From assembly GCF_000742135.1 (NCBI RefSeq), contig NZ_KN046818.1, positions 2,152,600-2,216,599 of the forward strand: a DNA stretch of 64,000 nt. The letters run 5' to 3'. The notes beneath the pieces are model-generated. The model saw only the letters and a list, made by a program, of their open reading frames with translations. It was not told the origin of the DNA and searched no databases. Source of the DNA: Klebsiella pneumoniae. GTDB lineage: Bacteria; Pseudomonadota; Gammaproteobacteria; Enterobacterales; Enterobacteriaceae. Position numbers and translations under genes: made by a program. This document shows positions 1 through 12,579 of the stretch, piece after piece; position 1 is the first letter of the stretch; every line of letters begins with the position of its first letter.

Positions 1-898
1 TAAGCAATCTCAGCGACTGCGCCTCCGGTTTGTAGCGATACTGCACATTGTCGGCATCATAGTTCAGCAGCTCGCCAATATCCGGTACGCTGACCCCCCG
101 GCTGCCGGACATCAGGGCGATCAGCGGGCTGGGGCAGGCGTACTGTACCTGTTTCTGCTCGCCGGCGTACCAAACGCGGGCGATCGGCTGGACTTTCACC
201 GGTCGTTTTATTTTCAGCCGCGCCCGCTGCGGCAGGGCGGCGATATCCTGATACTCCCTTTCCAGTTTGCTCTGCCACTGCTCCCGGGTCCACGGCGGCA
301 CCGCCCGCGGCGCTTGCAGGCTTTTCTCCAGCATCATCAACACCTGGTCGCGGGTCAGATTCTTGATGACGTGCTTATTGGCCCAGCCGAAGCGGATGGT
401 GCTCGGGTCGACGAGGGGCGTCAGCGTGCGGTAGGCGCTTAGGGTGATCAACCCCGGCAAATGACGGTGTACCCACTCAAAACGGGCGGTGGGGGGCAGG
501 CCGGAGTCGACGGTGACGATCTTCTCGAAGGTGGCCTTCAGGGCATTGATATGCTGAATACGCGCCAGCAGATCCTGCTGCTCCGCGGCGGTAACCTGCA
601 GGCAGATAGCCCCCGGCAGGCGTACGGCGGCCTTGCTGCTGCGGTTTTCCGATTGCTGCTGGATAAACAGATGGCTGTAGTGGCGCAGGGCGCGCGCCAG
701 GGCCGTCTTGCCGATGTGCTGCACCACCGGAATGGTGGCCAGCGGATCGTGCTCGGCATCCTTACCGATCGCCGGCAGTTCAAATACCCGGCCCGCCAGC
801 AGACGGCAGTCACTTAACGCCTGCTGGAGCGCCTGCAGCTCCAGCTCGATCTGGCGAAAGGTATTATTCAGACGTTCAACGAGGTCGTAGCTGGCCAT
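1..898 (-). CDS. tus: Tus, replication terminus site-binding protein (3' end outside window)
   Basis: Monomeric DNA-binding protein that sits on Ter sites and stops replication forks arriving from one side. The reading frame is open from an ATG at 896-898 to the left edge, about 299 codons of a family length near 309, so only the last few residues are missing. It begins [18 protein letters not shown] and contains the typical stretches [33 protein letters not shown] and [18 protein letters not shown] Ter site lies 11 bases upstream of the start, so the protein should repress its own gene as in E. coli. The gene is followed on its upstream side by rstB, as in other enterobacteria. Confidence 0.95.
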
Positions 899-908
899 TA
901 TTACCACC

Positions 909-924
909 TTAGTTACAACATACT
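909..924 (-). other. Ter site (TerB-like) in the tus promoter
   Basis: On the minus strand the sequence reads AGTATGTTGTAACTAA, a full match to the enterobacterial Ter core AGNATGTTGTAACTAA. It lies just upstream of the tus start and points in the same direction as tus, as TerB does in E. coli. By the known polarity of Tus-Ter, the blocking face is at the higher coordinate. Forks moving right to left in this window would be arrested, while forks moving left to right pass. Confidence 0.93.
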
Positions 925-973
925 ATTAGATTTTTGCAGCATACCCAGCCCGCGGCTTCTGCGCAAGTTTTAT

Positions 974-2275
974 TCAGGCAGAGGTGAAATCAGGCAGCTG
1001 ATGATAGACCGGCCAGCTAAAGCAGAAGCGGGCGCCGCCGAGTGGGCTGGCCTCGCAGCGCACCTCGCCGCCCATCGCCTGGGCGATACTGTGGACAATC
1101 GCCAGGCCGAGGCCGCAGCCTCCTGTCGCCCGGTCCCGGCTGGGGTCAAGGCGGACAAAGGGCTCAAACACCCGCTCGCGCTCCTCGGGGGCGATTCCCG
1201 GGCCGTCATCCTCAACCAGCAACGATGCGCGCGAACCCTGCAGCGTCAGGCTGACCGCCACCCGCTGGCTGCTGTAGCGCAGGGCGTTATTGACCAAATT
1301 ATCCAGCACCCGCTCCATCAGTCGCATATCCAGCGCGCCGTAGTTACCGTGGGTCAGCGTCGCCAGGGCGACCTCGCGCTGTGGGTTAACCATCTGAATA
1401 TCCTCGACGTGATCGCTGATCCAGGCGGGAAAATCGGGAGTCGTCAGGCTGAGCTCCGTCTGCGGGCGGTCGAGGCGGGCGTAGGTCAGGAGCTCTTCAA
1501 TCAGCGCCTCCAGCTGACCGATATCGCGGTTCAGCGCCTGCGATTCCGCCTCGCTGAGATTCTCGCTCATCTCCAGACGGTAGCGCAGGCGTACCAGCGG
1601 TGTCCTGAGTTCATGGGCGATGCCGTCAATCAGCTGCTTTTTGCTGGCAATAAGCGCATTAATGTTATCGGCCATTTGGTTAAAGGCCACCCCGAGCCGC
1701 TCGAAGCTGGACATACTGTCGAAGTGAATGCGCTCGCTGAGGTGACCTTCGCCAAAGCGCTGGGCGGCCGTCTCAATGCGCAGCATGTCCTGCCAGTGCG
1801 GGCGCATCCAGATAAACACCGGAAAGGCCAGCGAGATAGCAATAAACGCCATCAGCGCCACGTCCAGCAGGCGCATCTCATGCAGAAAATAGAGATAGGG
1901 CACCGGACCCACCGACAGCACATAGTGGCTGCGGGGAATGCGCTGAATAAAGGTGTACTGATCGTCGAGGGCGACGATATCGCCGGCGCGCAGGTGCTGC
2001 ATCGAGCTTTCCGACAGCTTAAATTTGCTGATCGGCTCGATGTGCAGATCAAACGATAAATTCAGGTCCAGCTCTTTAAGGGTCTTGCTCCAGTCGCGCG
2101 GCGGTATCTCCCGCAGCTCGCTGCGCATCAGATACAGCGAGCTTTTCATCAAATCGTCAAGCGACTGCCGTCCGGCGCGCTCCGCGGTAAATTTATAGAC
2201 CAGACCGACCAGCATGGTCATCACCAGAAAGCAGACGAAGAGCAGAAGATAGAACTGCACGAACAGCTTTTTCAT
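974..2275 (-). CDS. rstB: Sensor histidine kinase RstB
   Basis: Inner-membrane sensor kinase of the RstAB two-component system, which is linked to PhoPQ, acid and envelope responses in enterobacteria. At 433 residues it matches the family length. There is an N-terminal membrane segment (about residues 5-27), a periplasmic sensor region, a second membrane segment around 135-155, HAMP, and an H-box IAHELRTPLVRLRYRLE with the phospho-acceptor His near residue 221. The ATPase domain has DNLVNNALRYS, DDGPGIAPEERERVF and GGCGLGLAIV. In E. coli rstB directly follows rstA; here a 120-residue gene and about 250 non-coding bases lie between them. Confidence 0.95.
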   Translation of the reverse strand: MKKLFVQFYLLLFVCFLVMTMLVGLVYKFTAERAGRQSLDDLMKSSLYLMRSELREIPPRDWSKTLKELDLNLSFDLHIEPISKFKLSESSMQHLRAGDIVALDDQYTFIQRIPRSHYVLSVGPVPYLYFLHEMRLLDVALMAFIAISLAFPVFIWMRPHWQDMLRIETAAQRFGEGHLSERIHFDSMSSFERLGVAFNQMADNINALIASKKQLIDGIAHELRTPLVRLRYRLEMSENLSEAESQALNRDIGQLEALIEELLTYARLDRPQTELSLTTPDFPAWISDHVEDIQMVNPQREVALATLTHGNYGALDMRLMERVLDNLVNNALRYSSQRVAVSLTLQGSRASLLVEDDGPGIAPEERERVFEPFVRLDPSRDRATGGCGLGLAIVHSIAQAMGGEVRCEASPLGGARFCFSWPVYHQLPDFTSA

Positions 2276-2531
2276 TACATTACCGCGTATTCAAGAGAAA
2301 CCTGTCTGGCGCCCCAGGGGCATCTTCTGCGCGTCGGGGAGTCAATGTTATCGATATCCCCGGGCGAGGCGCGGGGATATCATAGATACGCTATCAAAGC
2401 AGGGTTTATGCCCCCTGACAATAGCCAGCCTGGAGACAGAACGGTGAAAAGGTGACAGTGTCACTCGATGCGGTGATTTCTTCACCCTCGGTGGGAGCAG
2501 GGCAATCGTATTTTGTGCGTCGATGGATACG

Positions 2532-2894
2532 CTACTCACGATAATAAGGAATGTCTACCGGATAGGTGGTCGTCAGACTCAGCAGCCGACAGCGCACCAG
2601 TTTTTCCGTTTGGGCATACCAGTAAGCAAACTCGCCGGTGGTCTGGTGGTAAATCATCTGATCGAGGTTGGCAAACGGGATCACCAGCAGCGGCCCCTGG
2701 CGAACGTGGCCGCCGCCGGTTTCAAAGTGATGCTGCCCCCAGGATTGCTGGGTATGTTCATAGCGATGAAGGATCACCTCGATTTGCCCGCGCTGCGGAC
2801 AGAGGAGTCGAATATCGGCGTTGTCGAGGGAAAAAGCCCAGCCAGAGAGAGAAGTGAACAGTGAGAGTGCCAAAAGTACAACGTATTTCATCAT
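2532..2894 (-). CDS. Small secreted hypothetical protein between rstA and rstB
   Basis: I do not recognise this 120-residue protein. It starts with a clear signal peptide (MMKYVVLLALSLFTSLSGWA, likely cleaved after the alanine) and continues as a compact soluble domain with two cysteines, so a periplasmic or lipid-free secreted protein is likely. A ribosome-binding sequence AGGA lies 7 bases before the first ATG; a second ATG follows directly. It is on the same strand as rstA and rstB and sits between them, so it could be co-transcribed and take part in the same signalling circuit. That role is inferred from position only. Confidence 0.75.
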   Translation of the reverse strand: MMKYVVLLALSLFTSLSGWAFSLDNADIRLLCPQRGQIEVILHRYEHTQQSWGQHHFETGGGHVRQGPLLVIPFANLDQMIYHQTTGEFAYWYAQTEKLVRCRLLSLTTTYPVDIPYYRE

Positions 2895-3147
2895 GCAAAA
2901 GTCCTGTGTTTTCAGGCTTTATGCCACTCTGACAGCGGTAAGTCCTTGAGCACAATCATATTGAGGAGTTATGTGATGGGGTTCTGTACGGCTAATTCTA
3001 TTGATTTAATCAATATGACAAGTTCCGGTGATGAATGTGCGCGCCAGGGACGAACGCAGCAGGCAGCAAACGTGATAACTTTGCCGCCGGCGAGCGCGCG
3101 ATGAGCGGGCCCCTCGCAGGGCCGCAGAAGGGCTGCAGAAGGGCTGC

Positions 3148-3867
3148 TTAGTTATCCCAGGCGTGAGGGGCGAACAGGTAGCCTTTGTTGCGAACGGTCT
3201 TAATACGATAGGGCTCCGTGGCGTTGTCGAGCAGTTTTTTGCGCAGGCGGGAGATAGCCACGTCGACGCTGCGATCCATCCCGTCATAGGTAACGCCGCG
3301 TAAATTTTTCAGCAGTGCGTCGCGGTCCATAATCTGCCCGGCGTGGGTGGCCAACTCCCACAGCAGATCGAAATCGGCGGTCGACAGGGCGACGTTTTCT
3401 CCGCCAAGCAGCACCTGGCGGTTGACCGGGTCAATGGTCAGCGAGCCGAAGGAGATGGTTTTATGTGGCGTGAGCGTTGAGGAGGCGGATCCGGCGCCTG
3501 CCGGAGCAATATGCTGGCGCAAATGCAGACGCAGTCGCGCGAGAAGTACCGCTGGCGGGGTGGTTTTCAGAATATAATCGCTGGCGCCCATCTCCAGGGA
3601 GAGGATATGGTTCATATCGCTGTCGAGCGAAGTCAGCAGGACAATCGGCCCTTGCCATTGCCCGCGCAGATCGCGACAGAGCGTCATTCCGTCCTTGCCG
3701 GGCAGCATAATGTCCAGCAGCACCAGATCCGGTTTCTCCCGCGCGATCACCTCCTCAGCGCGGTCGCCGCGAGGCTCGACCACCACATCCATATCATGCT
3801 TGCCGAGATAGGCGGCGATCAGCGTGCCTACCTCAGGGTCATCCTCAACAAAAACGATTTTATTCAT
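3148..3867 (-). CDS. rstA: Response regulator RstA
   Basis: OmpR/PhoB-type transcription regulator, 239 residues, same length as the E. coli protein. The receiver domain has the acidic pair in VEDDPEVG, the phosphorylated Asp52 in LVLLDIMLPGKDG, and Lys in DYILKTTPP. The C-terminal winged helix (about 135-235) has FDLLWELATHAG, MDRSVDVAISRLRKKL and RTVRNKGYLF. Partner of RstB. Its known targets in E. coli include asr, which is also in this window and carries a near-consensus RstA box. Confidence 0.96.
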   Translation of the reverse strand: MNKIVFVEDDPEVGTLIAAYLGKHDMDVVVEPRGDRAEEVIAREKPDLVLLDIMLPGKDGMTLCRDLRGQWQGPIVLLTSLDSDMNHILSLEMGASDYILKTTPPAVLLARLRLHLRQHIAPAGAGSASSTLTPHKTISFGSLTIDPVNRQVLLGGENVALSTADFDLLWELATHAGQIMDRDALLKNLRGVTYDGMDRSVDVAISRLRKKLLDNATEPYRIKTVRNKGYLFAPHAWDN

Positions 3868-3995
3868 GTCTATTGCACATCAGTAAAAGAAGTAACATAC
3901 ACCGCACTTATTTTACCCGCCATTACTCTTTTATAAACAGCGTTAAATCCGCTATGCTGCCCTAACTTATTGATTCACTGTTAAGGCATACGGGC

Positions 3996-4331
3996 ATGGG
4001 GCTGTTAATCAAAGGGCTGTTGGGAGCGCTGGTGGTGGTGCTGATTGGCGTGCTGGCGAAAACCAAAAACTACGCTATCGCTGGCCTGGTCCCGCTGTTT
4101 CCCACCTTTGCGCTCATCGCTCATTATATTGTCGCCAGCGAGCGGGGGATCGAAGCCCTGCGCGCGACCATCGTATTCGGCATGTGGTCGATTCTTCCCT
4201 ATTTTATCTATCTGCTGTCACTGTGGTATTTCACCGGGATCATGCGCCTGCCGTTGGCGCTGGCAGGCGCAGTGGGATGCTGGGGGCTGTGCGCCTGGCT
4301 GTTAATCCTCGGCTGGAGCCGTTTCCACTAG
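3996..4331 (+). CDS. ydgC: GlpM-family inner membrane protein YdgC
   Basis: Small integral membrane protein of 111 residues with about four hydrophobic segments (near residues 3-22, 27-46, 56-79, 83-107). It begins MGLLIKGLLGALVVVLIGVL, and length and sequence match YdgC of E. coli. Members of the GlpM family have been linked to alginate production in Pseudomonas, but the role in enterics is unknown. It is divergent from rstA. Its stop overlaps the folM stop by four bases in a tail-to-tail arrangement. Confidence 0.9.
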   Translation: MGLLIKGLLGALVVVLIGVLAKTKNYAIAGLVPLFPTFALIAHYIVASERGIEALRATIVFGMWSILPYFIYLLSLWYFTGIMRLPLALAGAVGCWGLCAWLLILGWSRFH

Positions 4332-5050
4332 CGCAGCGGGCGGCCGCCGTCGACAGCGAATGAGCGGCCGGTAACGTAGCGGCTGGTAAACAGGTAATCG
4401 ATGAGATCGCTAATCTCTTTTTCGCCAGGGGCGATTTTCATCAGCGATTTATCCAGCGCCTGCTGACGATAAGCCTCGTCGTCACCCTCATTAAACATGA
4501 TTAGCGACGGCGCGATGGCGTTGACCTTAACCTCTGGCGCCAGCTTGCGAGCGAAGGAGCGGGTCATGTTATCCAGGGCGGCTTTGCTGGCGGCGTAGGC
4601 GATATGTTTGTCGCTCCCGCGCTCCACCACGTAATCGGTGATATGGATAATGTCGCTGGCGGCATGGCCGTGGCCGCGCAGCAACGCCTCCAGCGCATGG
4701 TTGAGCAGATAGGGGGCGTGGACGTGGATCTGCATCATGCGGTTGATGACGGCGCTCAGCGGGACGCCCGGCTTTTCCGCCATCCAGTCGCTGGCGTTAT
4801 GGATGATGGCGCGCAGACCGTCGGTGTGTGATTTGACCGCTTCAGCGAAGGTCAGAATGCCGTCATCGCTGCTAAAATCGGCCTGCAGGCAGAGCGCGCC
4901 CGCTTCGCGCAGGCCGTCAATCGCCGGATAGGGCGTACGATAGCTGACGATGACCGGCTGGCGCTGCTGCAGAAAATGGTGTGCCAGAGCGAGGCCGATG
5001 CGGCGGCCTGCTCCTGTGATCAGAATCGGGCGGGGCTGTTGTTCAGCCAT
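4328..5050 (-). CDS. folM: Dihydromonapterin reductase FolM
   Basis: Short-chain dehydrogenase/reductase of 240 residues that makes tetrahydromonapterin with NADPH and has weak dihydrofolate reductase activity. The N-terminal cofactor loop is ITGAGRRIGLALAHHFL. The catalytic Tyr and Lys are in YAASKAALDNM, preceded by a conserved region with DIIHITDYV. The C-terminus FAVDGGRPLR is typical of the subgroup. It sits in the conserved ydgI-folM-ydgC block. Confidence 0.93.
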   Translation of the reverse strand: MAEQQPRPILITGAGRRIGLALAHHFLQQRQPVIVSYRTPYPAIDGLREAGALCLQADFSSDDGILTFAEAVKSHTDGLRAIIHNASDWMAEKPGVPLSAVINRMMQIHVHAPYLLNHALEALLRGHGHAASDIIHITDYVVERGSDKHIAYAASKAALDNMTRSFARKLAPEVKVNAIAPSLIMFNEGDDEAYRQQALDKSLMKIAPGEKEISDLIDYLFTSRYVTGRSFAVDGGRPLR

Positions 5051-5086
5051 GGGTATCTCCTATGCGTTCTGCGGCAGGGCGACCGC

Positions 5087-6469
5087 TTACCCCACCAGCA
5101 TCCACGTTGCCGGCACAGCGGCAACCAGCAATAAACCAATTAGCGCCACTTCGCGGCGTTTGAGCGAACGATCGTGCTGGTGCGTACGTCGGGCGTACAA
5201 AAAGACCAGAAGACCCGGAGCGTAAAGTACCACCGACAACAGCAAATGCACAGGCCCCGACGCGTATAATAACCATATGCCATAAATACAGGCGCCCATA
5301 GCCACCGCTTTATGCAGCGGGCGAGTGGCGATTTTCAGCAGAAAGGCGCCGACCAGCAGATAAGGCACGAGGATCATTTCTGACGCAATAGTCAGCAGCG
5401 TGCCGTAGTCCGACCCGGTCAGCCAGATCAGCACCAGCGATACCTGAACGCTGATATTGGTCAACCACAATGAGGCGGAGGGGGCGTTGTTGCTATTCTG
5501 ACGGGCAAACAGGCGCGGGAAGGCTTTATGAGTGGCGGCGAGGAAAGGCACCTCCGCGGCCATGATGGTCCAGCTGAGATAAGCGCCGCACACCGACACG
5601 ATCAGCCCGGCGGCAATGACGATCTCCCCCCATGACCCCATCAGCCTGACCATCAGTCCCGCCATCGACGGGTTGCGCATTTCGGCCAGTTCGCTGCGCG
5701 GCACGACGCCCAGCGACAGCAGGGTGACCAGCAGATACACCGCGAGGGCCGACAGCACCGCCAGCAGCGTCGCGCGGCCAACGTCGCGCTTGTGTCGCGC
5801 CCGCGCGGACACGACTACCGCCCCCTCCACGCCGATAAACACCCACAGGGTGATCAGCATGGTGTTTTTGACCTGCTCCCATACCGGCACGCCCAGCGCC
5901 AGGCCGCTAAAATCGAGGCGGAACGTATCCAGCTGAAAGGCCAGGGCGGCGAGCGCGACGAAGGCGCCCAGCGGCAGAAGCTTGGCGAGGGTGGCCACCA
6001 GGTTAATCCCCGCTGCCGTCTGGACACCGCGCAGGACCAGAAAGTGGACGACCCACAGCAGAACCGACGCGCCAACGATAGACTGCCAGGTATTACCATC
6101 GCCAAACAGGCGCAGCTCAGGGGTATCGGTGAAAAAACTGAGCGCCGAAAAGACGATAACCAGATAGGAGACATTGGCGATCACCGCGCACAGCCAGTAT
6201 CCCCAGGCGGAGCAGAAGCCGATCAGTTCGCCGAATCCTTCGCGAGCGTAGGTGAAGATCCCACCGTCGAGGTCGGGACGAATACGGGTCAACAGCAGCA
6301 TGGCGAAAGCGAGAAACAGGATCCCGACGCCGGTGATGGCCCAGCCAATGAGCAGAGCGGAGGGGCTGGCCACGGCAGCCATATTTTGCGGCAAACTGAA
6401 TACGCCAGCGCCGAGCATTGAGCTAAGGACCAGGGCGGTCAGGGCGCTCAGGCCCAGTTTCTTTTCCAT
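5087..6469 (-). CDS. ydgI: Putative arginine/ornithine antiporter YdgI (APC family)
   Basis: Amino acid-polyamine-organocation transporter of the basic amino acid/polyamine antiporter type, 460 residues with about 12 membrane segments. The start MEKKLGLSALTALVLSSMLG and the GAGVFSLPQNMA motif in the first helix are those of ArcD-like antiporters. Length equals the E. coli protein. Substrate assignment rests on family membership only. It lies between folM and ydgH on the same strand; a hairpin with a T-run separates it from the end of ydgH, so it is probably transcribed on its own. Confidence 0.88.
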   Translation of the reverse strand: MEKKLGLSALTALVLSSMLGAGVFSLPQNMAAVASPSALLIGWAITGVGILFLAFAMLLLTRIRPDLDGGIFTYAREGFGELIGFCSAWGYWLCAVIANVSYLVIVFSALSFFTDTPELRLFGDGNTWQSIVGASVLLWVVHFLVLRGVQTAAGINLVATLAKLLPLGAFVALAALAFQLDTFRLDFSGLALGVPVWEQVKNTMLITLWVFIGVEGAVVVSARARHKRDVGRATLLAVLSALAVYLLVTLLSLGVVPRSELAEMRNPSMAGLMVRLMGSWGEIVIAAGLIVSVCGAYLSWTIMAAEVPFLAATHKAFPRLFARQNSNNAPSASLWLTNISVQVSLVLIWLTGSDYGTLLTIASEMILVPYLLVGAFLLKIATRPLHKAVAMGACIYGIWLLYASGPVHLLLSVVLYAPGLLVFLYARRTHQHDRSLKRREVALIGLLLVAAVPATWMLVG

Positions 6470-6604
6470 TGCATTCCCGAGGTGAAAATGGCTGTTCCAG
6501 AATATTAATTTTGCGAAATCGCATAAAAATGGAGGATTGCGCTAAGGCGCGGGATTTTACGGAGTGTCCGGGGGCCATGCAATGGCGGGGGATGAAAAAA
6601 AATG

Positions 6605-6631
6605 AAAAGGCGGCAATGCGCCGCCTTTTTA
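6605..6631. terminator. Rho-independent terminator downstream of ydgH
   Basis: Stem AAAGGCGGC / GCCGCCTTT closed around a short loop, flanked by A-run and T-run so that it can work in both directions. It lies just past the stop of ydgH on the minus strand. Confidence 0.85.
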
Positions 6632-6646
6632 GCCAGCCAGCAGCGA

Positions 6647-7597
6647 TTATTTGTACAAATCGGCGCTGATGGTGATGTTGCCGCCGCGTTCCTGCCACTG
6701 GCGGGTGATGTGGTAGTACTTCGCCCCTTTCTTCGCCGCGCGTTTCGCCGTCTGATAGGAGATTTCGGTCATGTTGCCGTAGTTGCCGGTGAACTGGATG
6801 TTATCGAACGGCACCATTTGCGCCGCAGTCACTTTGTTCACTTCTTCGACCTTAGTGCCGTTCGGCAGAGTGACAGTGTAACGTCCACCTTTCGAAGACT
6901 GAGTCTCAAAGAAACGCCCAACGCCGGTACCCGAACCCACCGCGGCGGTGGTGGCAACGCCCGGAATTTCCACGTTCTTCGCCGCTTCGCCGCCTTTGGC
7001 CAGCGCTGCGCGGCCAGCTTCAGAGTCAGCCGGGATAGCGTCCGGGCTCTGCAGCACGCGTTTTTCAGCATCTTTTTTGTAGATATAAGCGGTAATGCGC
7101 TGGTTGCCGCCCTGGTTGGCGTCAACCTGGCGGACGATAAAGAACGCATAGGCGCCTTTTGCTTTCGCCGCTTTGGTGATGGCGTCGTTGACTTCCGGCT
7201 GGCTGCGATAGAAGCCCTGAACGGTGACGGTGTCGTAAGGCATCAGCTCAACGGCCTGATCTTTCGGCAATTCCATCACGCCGTTGATAATGCGATTCTT
7301 CGGCGCATCCGCTTTCGGCGCGTCTTCTTTATAAAGGTCAGCCGTGACGCGCCAGTTGCCGCCATTGCCGTAGTCCGACGTGTCGACAACATAGAATGAG
7401 GCCGCGCCGTCTTTGTCGGCTTTGCGCGATACTGCCTGTACCGCATCGCCAATGGCATTAAACCGGCCGGTGACGACAACGCGATCGTAGGGCTTCAGCG
7501 CAGCCGCCTGCTCCGGGGTCAACTCGGTCGCTGCATGGGCAGACAACGTGGCGGTTGTCAGGAGAGCAGACGCCAGGAGGGTGTTTTTAAGCTTCAT
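6647..7597 (-). CDS. ydgH: YdgH, periplasmic protein with three DUF1471 domains
   Basis: Secreted protein of the YdgH/BhsA/McbA family. A signal peptide (MKLKNTLLASALLTTATLSA, cleavage after AHA) is followed by three DUF1471 repeats, each with the pattern PYD-V-V-G-F and ending in YHITRQW, YFIVRQVD-like or SFYVVDT. The chosen ATG gives 316 residues, close to E. coli YdgH (314); an earlier in-frame start at 7627 would put a poor sequence before the signal peptide. Single gene with its own terminator. Function uncertain; smaller family members act in biofilm and stress responses. Confidence 0.9.
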   Translation of the reverse strand: MKLKNTLLASALLTTATLSAHAATELTPEQAAALKPYDRVVVTGRFNAIGDAVQAVSRKADKDGAASFYVVDTSDYGNGGNWRVTADLYKEDAPKADAPKNRIINGVMELPKDQAVELMPYDTVTVQGFYRSQPEVNDAITKAAKAKGAYAFFIVRQVDANQGGNQRITAYIYKKDAEKRVLQSPDAIPADSEAGRAALAKGGEAAKNVEIPGVATTAAVGSGTGVGRFFETQSSKGGRYTVTLPNGTKVEEVNKVTAAQMVPFDNIQFTGNYGNMTEISYQTAKRAAKKGAKYYHITRQWQERGGNITISADLYK

Positions 7598-9648
<2,051 letters not shown>

Positions 9649-9655
9649 GGGGTAG

Positions 9656-11047
<1,392 letters not shown>

Positions 11048-11080
11048 TGTAACATAATTGTTTTACAACGTTTGTTTATA

Positions 11081-11107
11081 AGCCGTCTCCTGTGAGACGG
11101 CTTTTTT
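11081..11107 (+). terminator. Terminator of pntAB
   Basis: Perfect nine-base stem AGCCGTCTC / GAGACGGCT with a four-base loop followed by six T. Confidence 0.93.
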
Positions 11108-11195
11108 ATATGCAGGGGGATGCCTGGAATTGTTCATAAAATAAGCGGCAAGAGGTGATATAATGTTCCGGTTCTTACATCAGACAGAGGATATT

Positions 11196-11384
11196 ATGGA
11201 TACCGAGTTAACCCCAACGCAGATGGCCATCGAATTCTTACGCCGCGACCCCACCGTCATGACCCCAGCGCAGTATCTGAAAAAACTTAAACTGCTGGAG
11301 CTGGAGTTTGCTGACCTGATGGCGCTCTCCTCGCTGGAGCTGAAAGAAGAGATCGATCTGGCCTGGCGTCTGGGTATCCACTAA
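11196..11384 (+). CDS. Small YdiH-like protein
   Basis: 62-residue, highly charged soluble protein, predicted mostly helical (TPAQYLKKLKLLELEFADLM). The start MDTELTPTQMAIEFLRRD follows an AGAGGA ribosome-binding site; an in-frame ATG 33 bases upstream lacks one. Length and sequence pattern resemble the E. coli YdiH family as I remember it, so the name is tentative. Function unknown. Own terminator directly downstream. Confidence 0.8.
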   Translation: MDTELTPTQMAIEFLRRDPTVMTPAQYLKKLKLLELEFADLMALSSLELKEEIDLAWRLGIH

Positions 11385-11407
11385 GCCATTCTCGCTGGAC
11401 AGCGACA

Positions 11408-11431
11408 GGGGCCGCCAACGGCCCTTTTTTT
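11408..11431 (+). terminator. Terminator of the small YdiH-like gene
   Basis: Stem GGGCCG / CGGCCC with a CCAA loop followed by seven T, 25 bases after the stop codon. Confidence 0.88.
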
Positions 11432-11451
11432 GTGCCTGGCTGGCAGCAAGC

Positions 11452-11476
11452 AAAAAAATCCCCCGCGAGGCGGGGG
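11452..11476 (-). terminator. Terminator of uspE
   Basis: On the minus strand a CCCCCGC / GCGGGGG stem around a three-base loop is followed by seven T, 18 bases past the uspE stop. Confidence 0.88.
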
Positions 11477-11493
11477 AAGATGAGCGGTGGCGG

Positions 11494-12441
11494 TTAATCG
11501 TCGTCGTCGTCCAGTTCCACCGGCGTCTGGTAGGCCTCCGGTTTCAGCACCAGCAGGTCACAGCGCAGGTGGTCGACAACCTGTTCCGCGGTATTGCCGA
11601 GGAACGCCGCCGACAGGCCGGTACGTCCGACCGTTCCCAGCACCACGATCCCCGCCTGCAGATGCTCGGCGAGGTCCGGGATCACCTCTTCAGGCAGTCC
11701 TTTTTCGACGTGGGTGAATTTTTCATCGATGCCAAACTTCTGCCGCAGCGCTTTCATCGCCAGCAGATGCTGGCCGCGAATGGCGTCGTTGTAGACGCTG
11801 GGATCAAAATCCGGCAGTTCTATCGCGATATTGATCGGCGTCACCGGGTAGGCACCGATCAGGTGCACTTCAGTGTGGTTGACTTCTTCCGCCAGCGACA
11901 GCGTCTCGCGAACCAGCTTCTCGTTAAGGGTGTTGTGATAATTCTCTTCGCTGGCGAGATTGACGGCGACCAGCGCTTTGCCGCCTTCCGGCCACGGCTG
12001 GTCTTTGACCATCCACACCGGGCAAGGGCATTTACGCAGCAGATGCCAGTCCGTCGGGGTAAAGATCACCGCCTCCAGTTTGTCGTGCTGGTGGGCCATC
12101 TTCAGCAGCAGATCGTGTTTCTCACTGACCACCTCCTGAATAATCGCTTCGAAGGGACGGTTGTGCCACACCACTTTCACGTCAATCGGCACGCCCGATT
12201 CCAGGTAGAATTTCGCCTGCTCGCGGATCCAGGCCGTTCGTTGGGCAATGACGCCCTGGCGCATTGCCGTCCGCTCGTCCGGCGACAGCAGGGTGGTCAT
12301 TTCATAGGAAAAATCATAGATCGGCAAAAAGGCTTTGATGCGTCCACCAATCCGTTGGTGCAGGTACACCGCTCGCCTTAGCGCCGGCTGGTCGTCCTGG
12401 TTAGGATCGATTACTACCAGCATGCTCTGATACTTCGCCAT
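11494..12441 (-). CDS. uspE: Universal stress protein UspE
   Basis: Cytoplasmic tandem universal-stress protein of 315 residues with two Usp domains (about 1-150 and 160-305). The second has the nucleotide-loop pattern [21 protein letters not shown]. It begins [20 protein letters not shown] as in E. coli and ends in an unusual run of aspartates (ELDDDDD). Implicated in stationary-phase survival, motility and DNA-damage response. It lies upstream-adjacent to fnr in the same orientation, a conserved neighbourhood. Confidence 0.95.
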   Translation of the reverse strand: MAKYQSMLVVIDPNQDDQPALRRAVYLHQRIGGRIKAFLPIYDFSYEMTTLLSPDERTAMRQGVIAQRTAWIREQAKFYLESGVPIDVKVVWHNRPFEAIIQEVVSEKHDLLLKMAHQHDKLEAVIFTPTDWHLLRKCPCPVWMVKDQPWPEGGKALVAVNLASEENYHNTLNEKLVRETLSLAEEVNHTEVHLIGAYPVTPINIAIELPDFDPSVYNDAIRGQHLLAMKALRQKFGIDEKFTHVEKGLPEEVIPDLAEHLQAGIVVLGTVGRTGLSAAFLGNTAEQVVDHLRCDLLVLKPEAYQTPVELDDDDD

Positions 12442-12579
12442 ACAGGGTCTCCTTACAACTGCAGCTACCGTCAGTTATTAAAAAGATAACCTATATGGAT
12501 GAATTGAAACAGGGGAGGAGCCTGGTCAGATCAACAAATCTGAAAAAATTGCCGATCGTGACCAGGTATTGCGCAGAGA

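Noticed and set aside
1001-2059. Long plus-strand frame opposite rstB (352 codons)
   Set aside because: Its product is low in hydrophobic pattern and rich in His/Gln/Arg, the typical antisense shadow of a high-GC gene; rstB on the other strand is certain.
3868-3995. PhoP box upstream of rstA
   Set aside because: TGTTTATAAAAGAGTAA on the minus strand has one good half and one poor half; PhoP control is known in relatives but not shown by this sequence.
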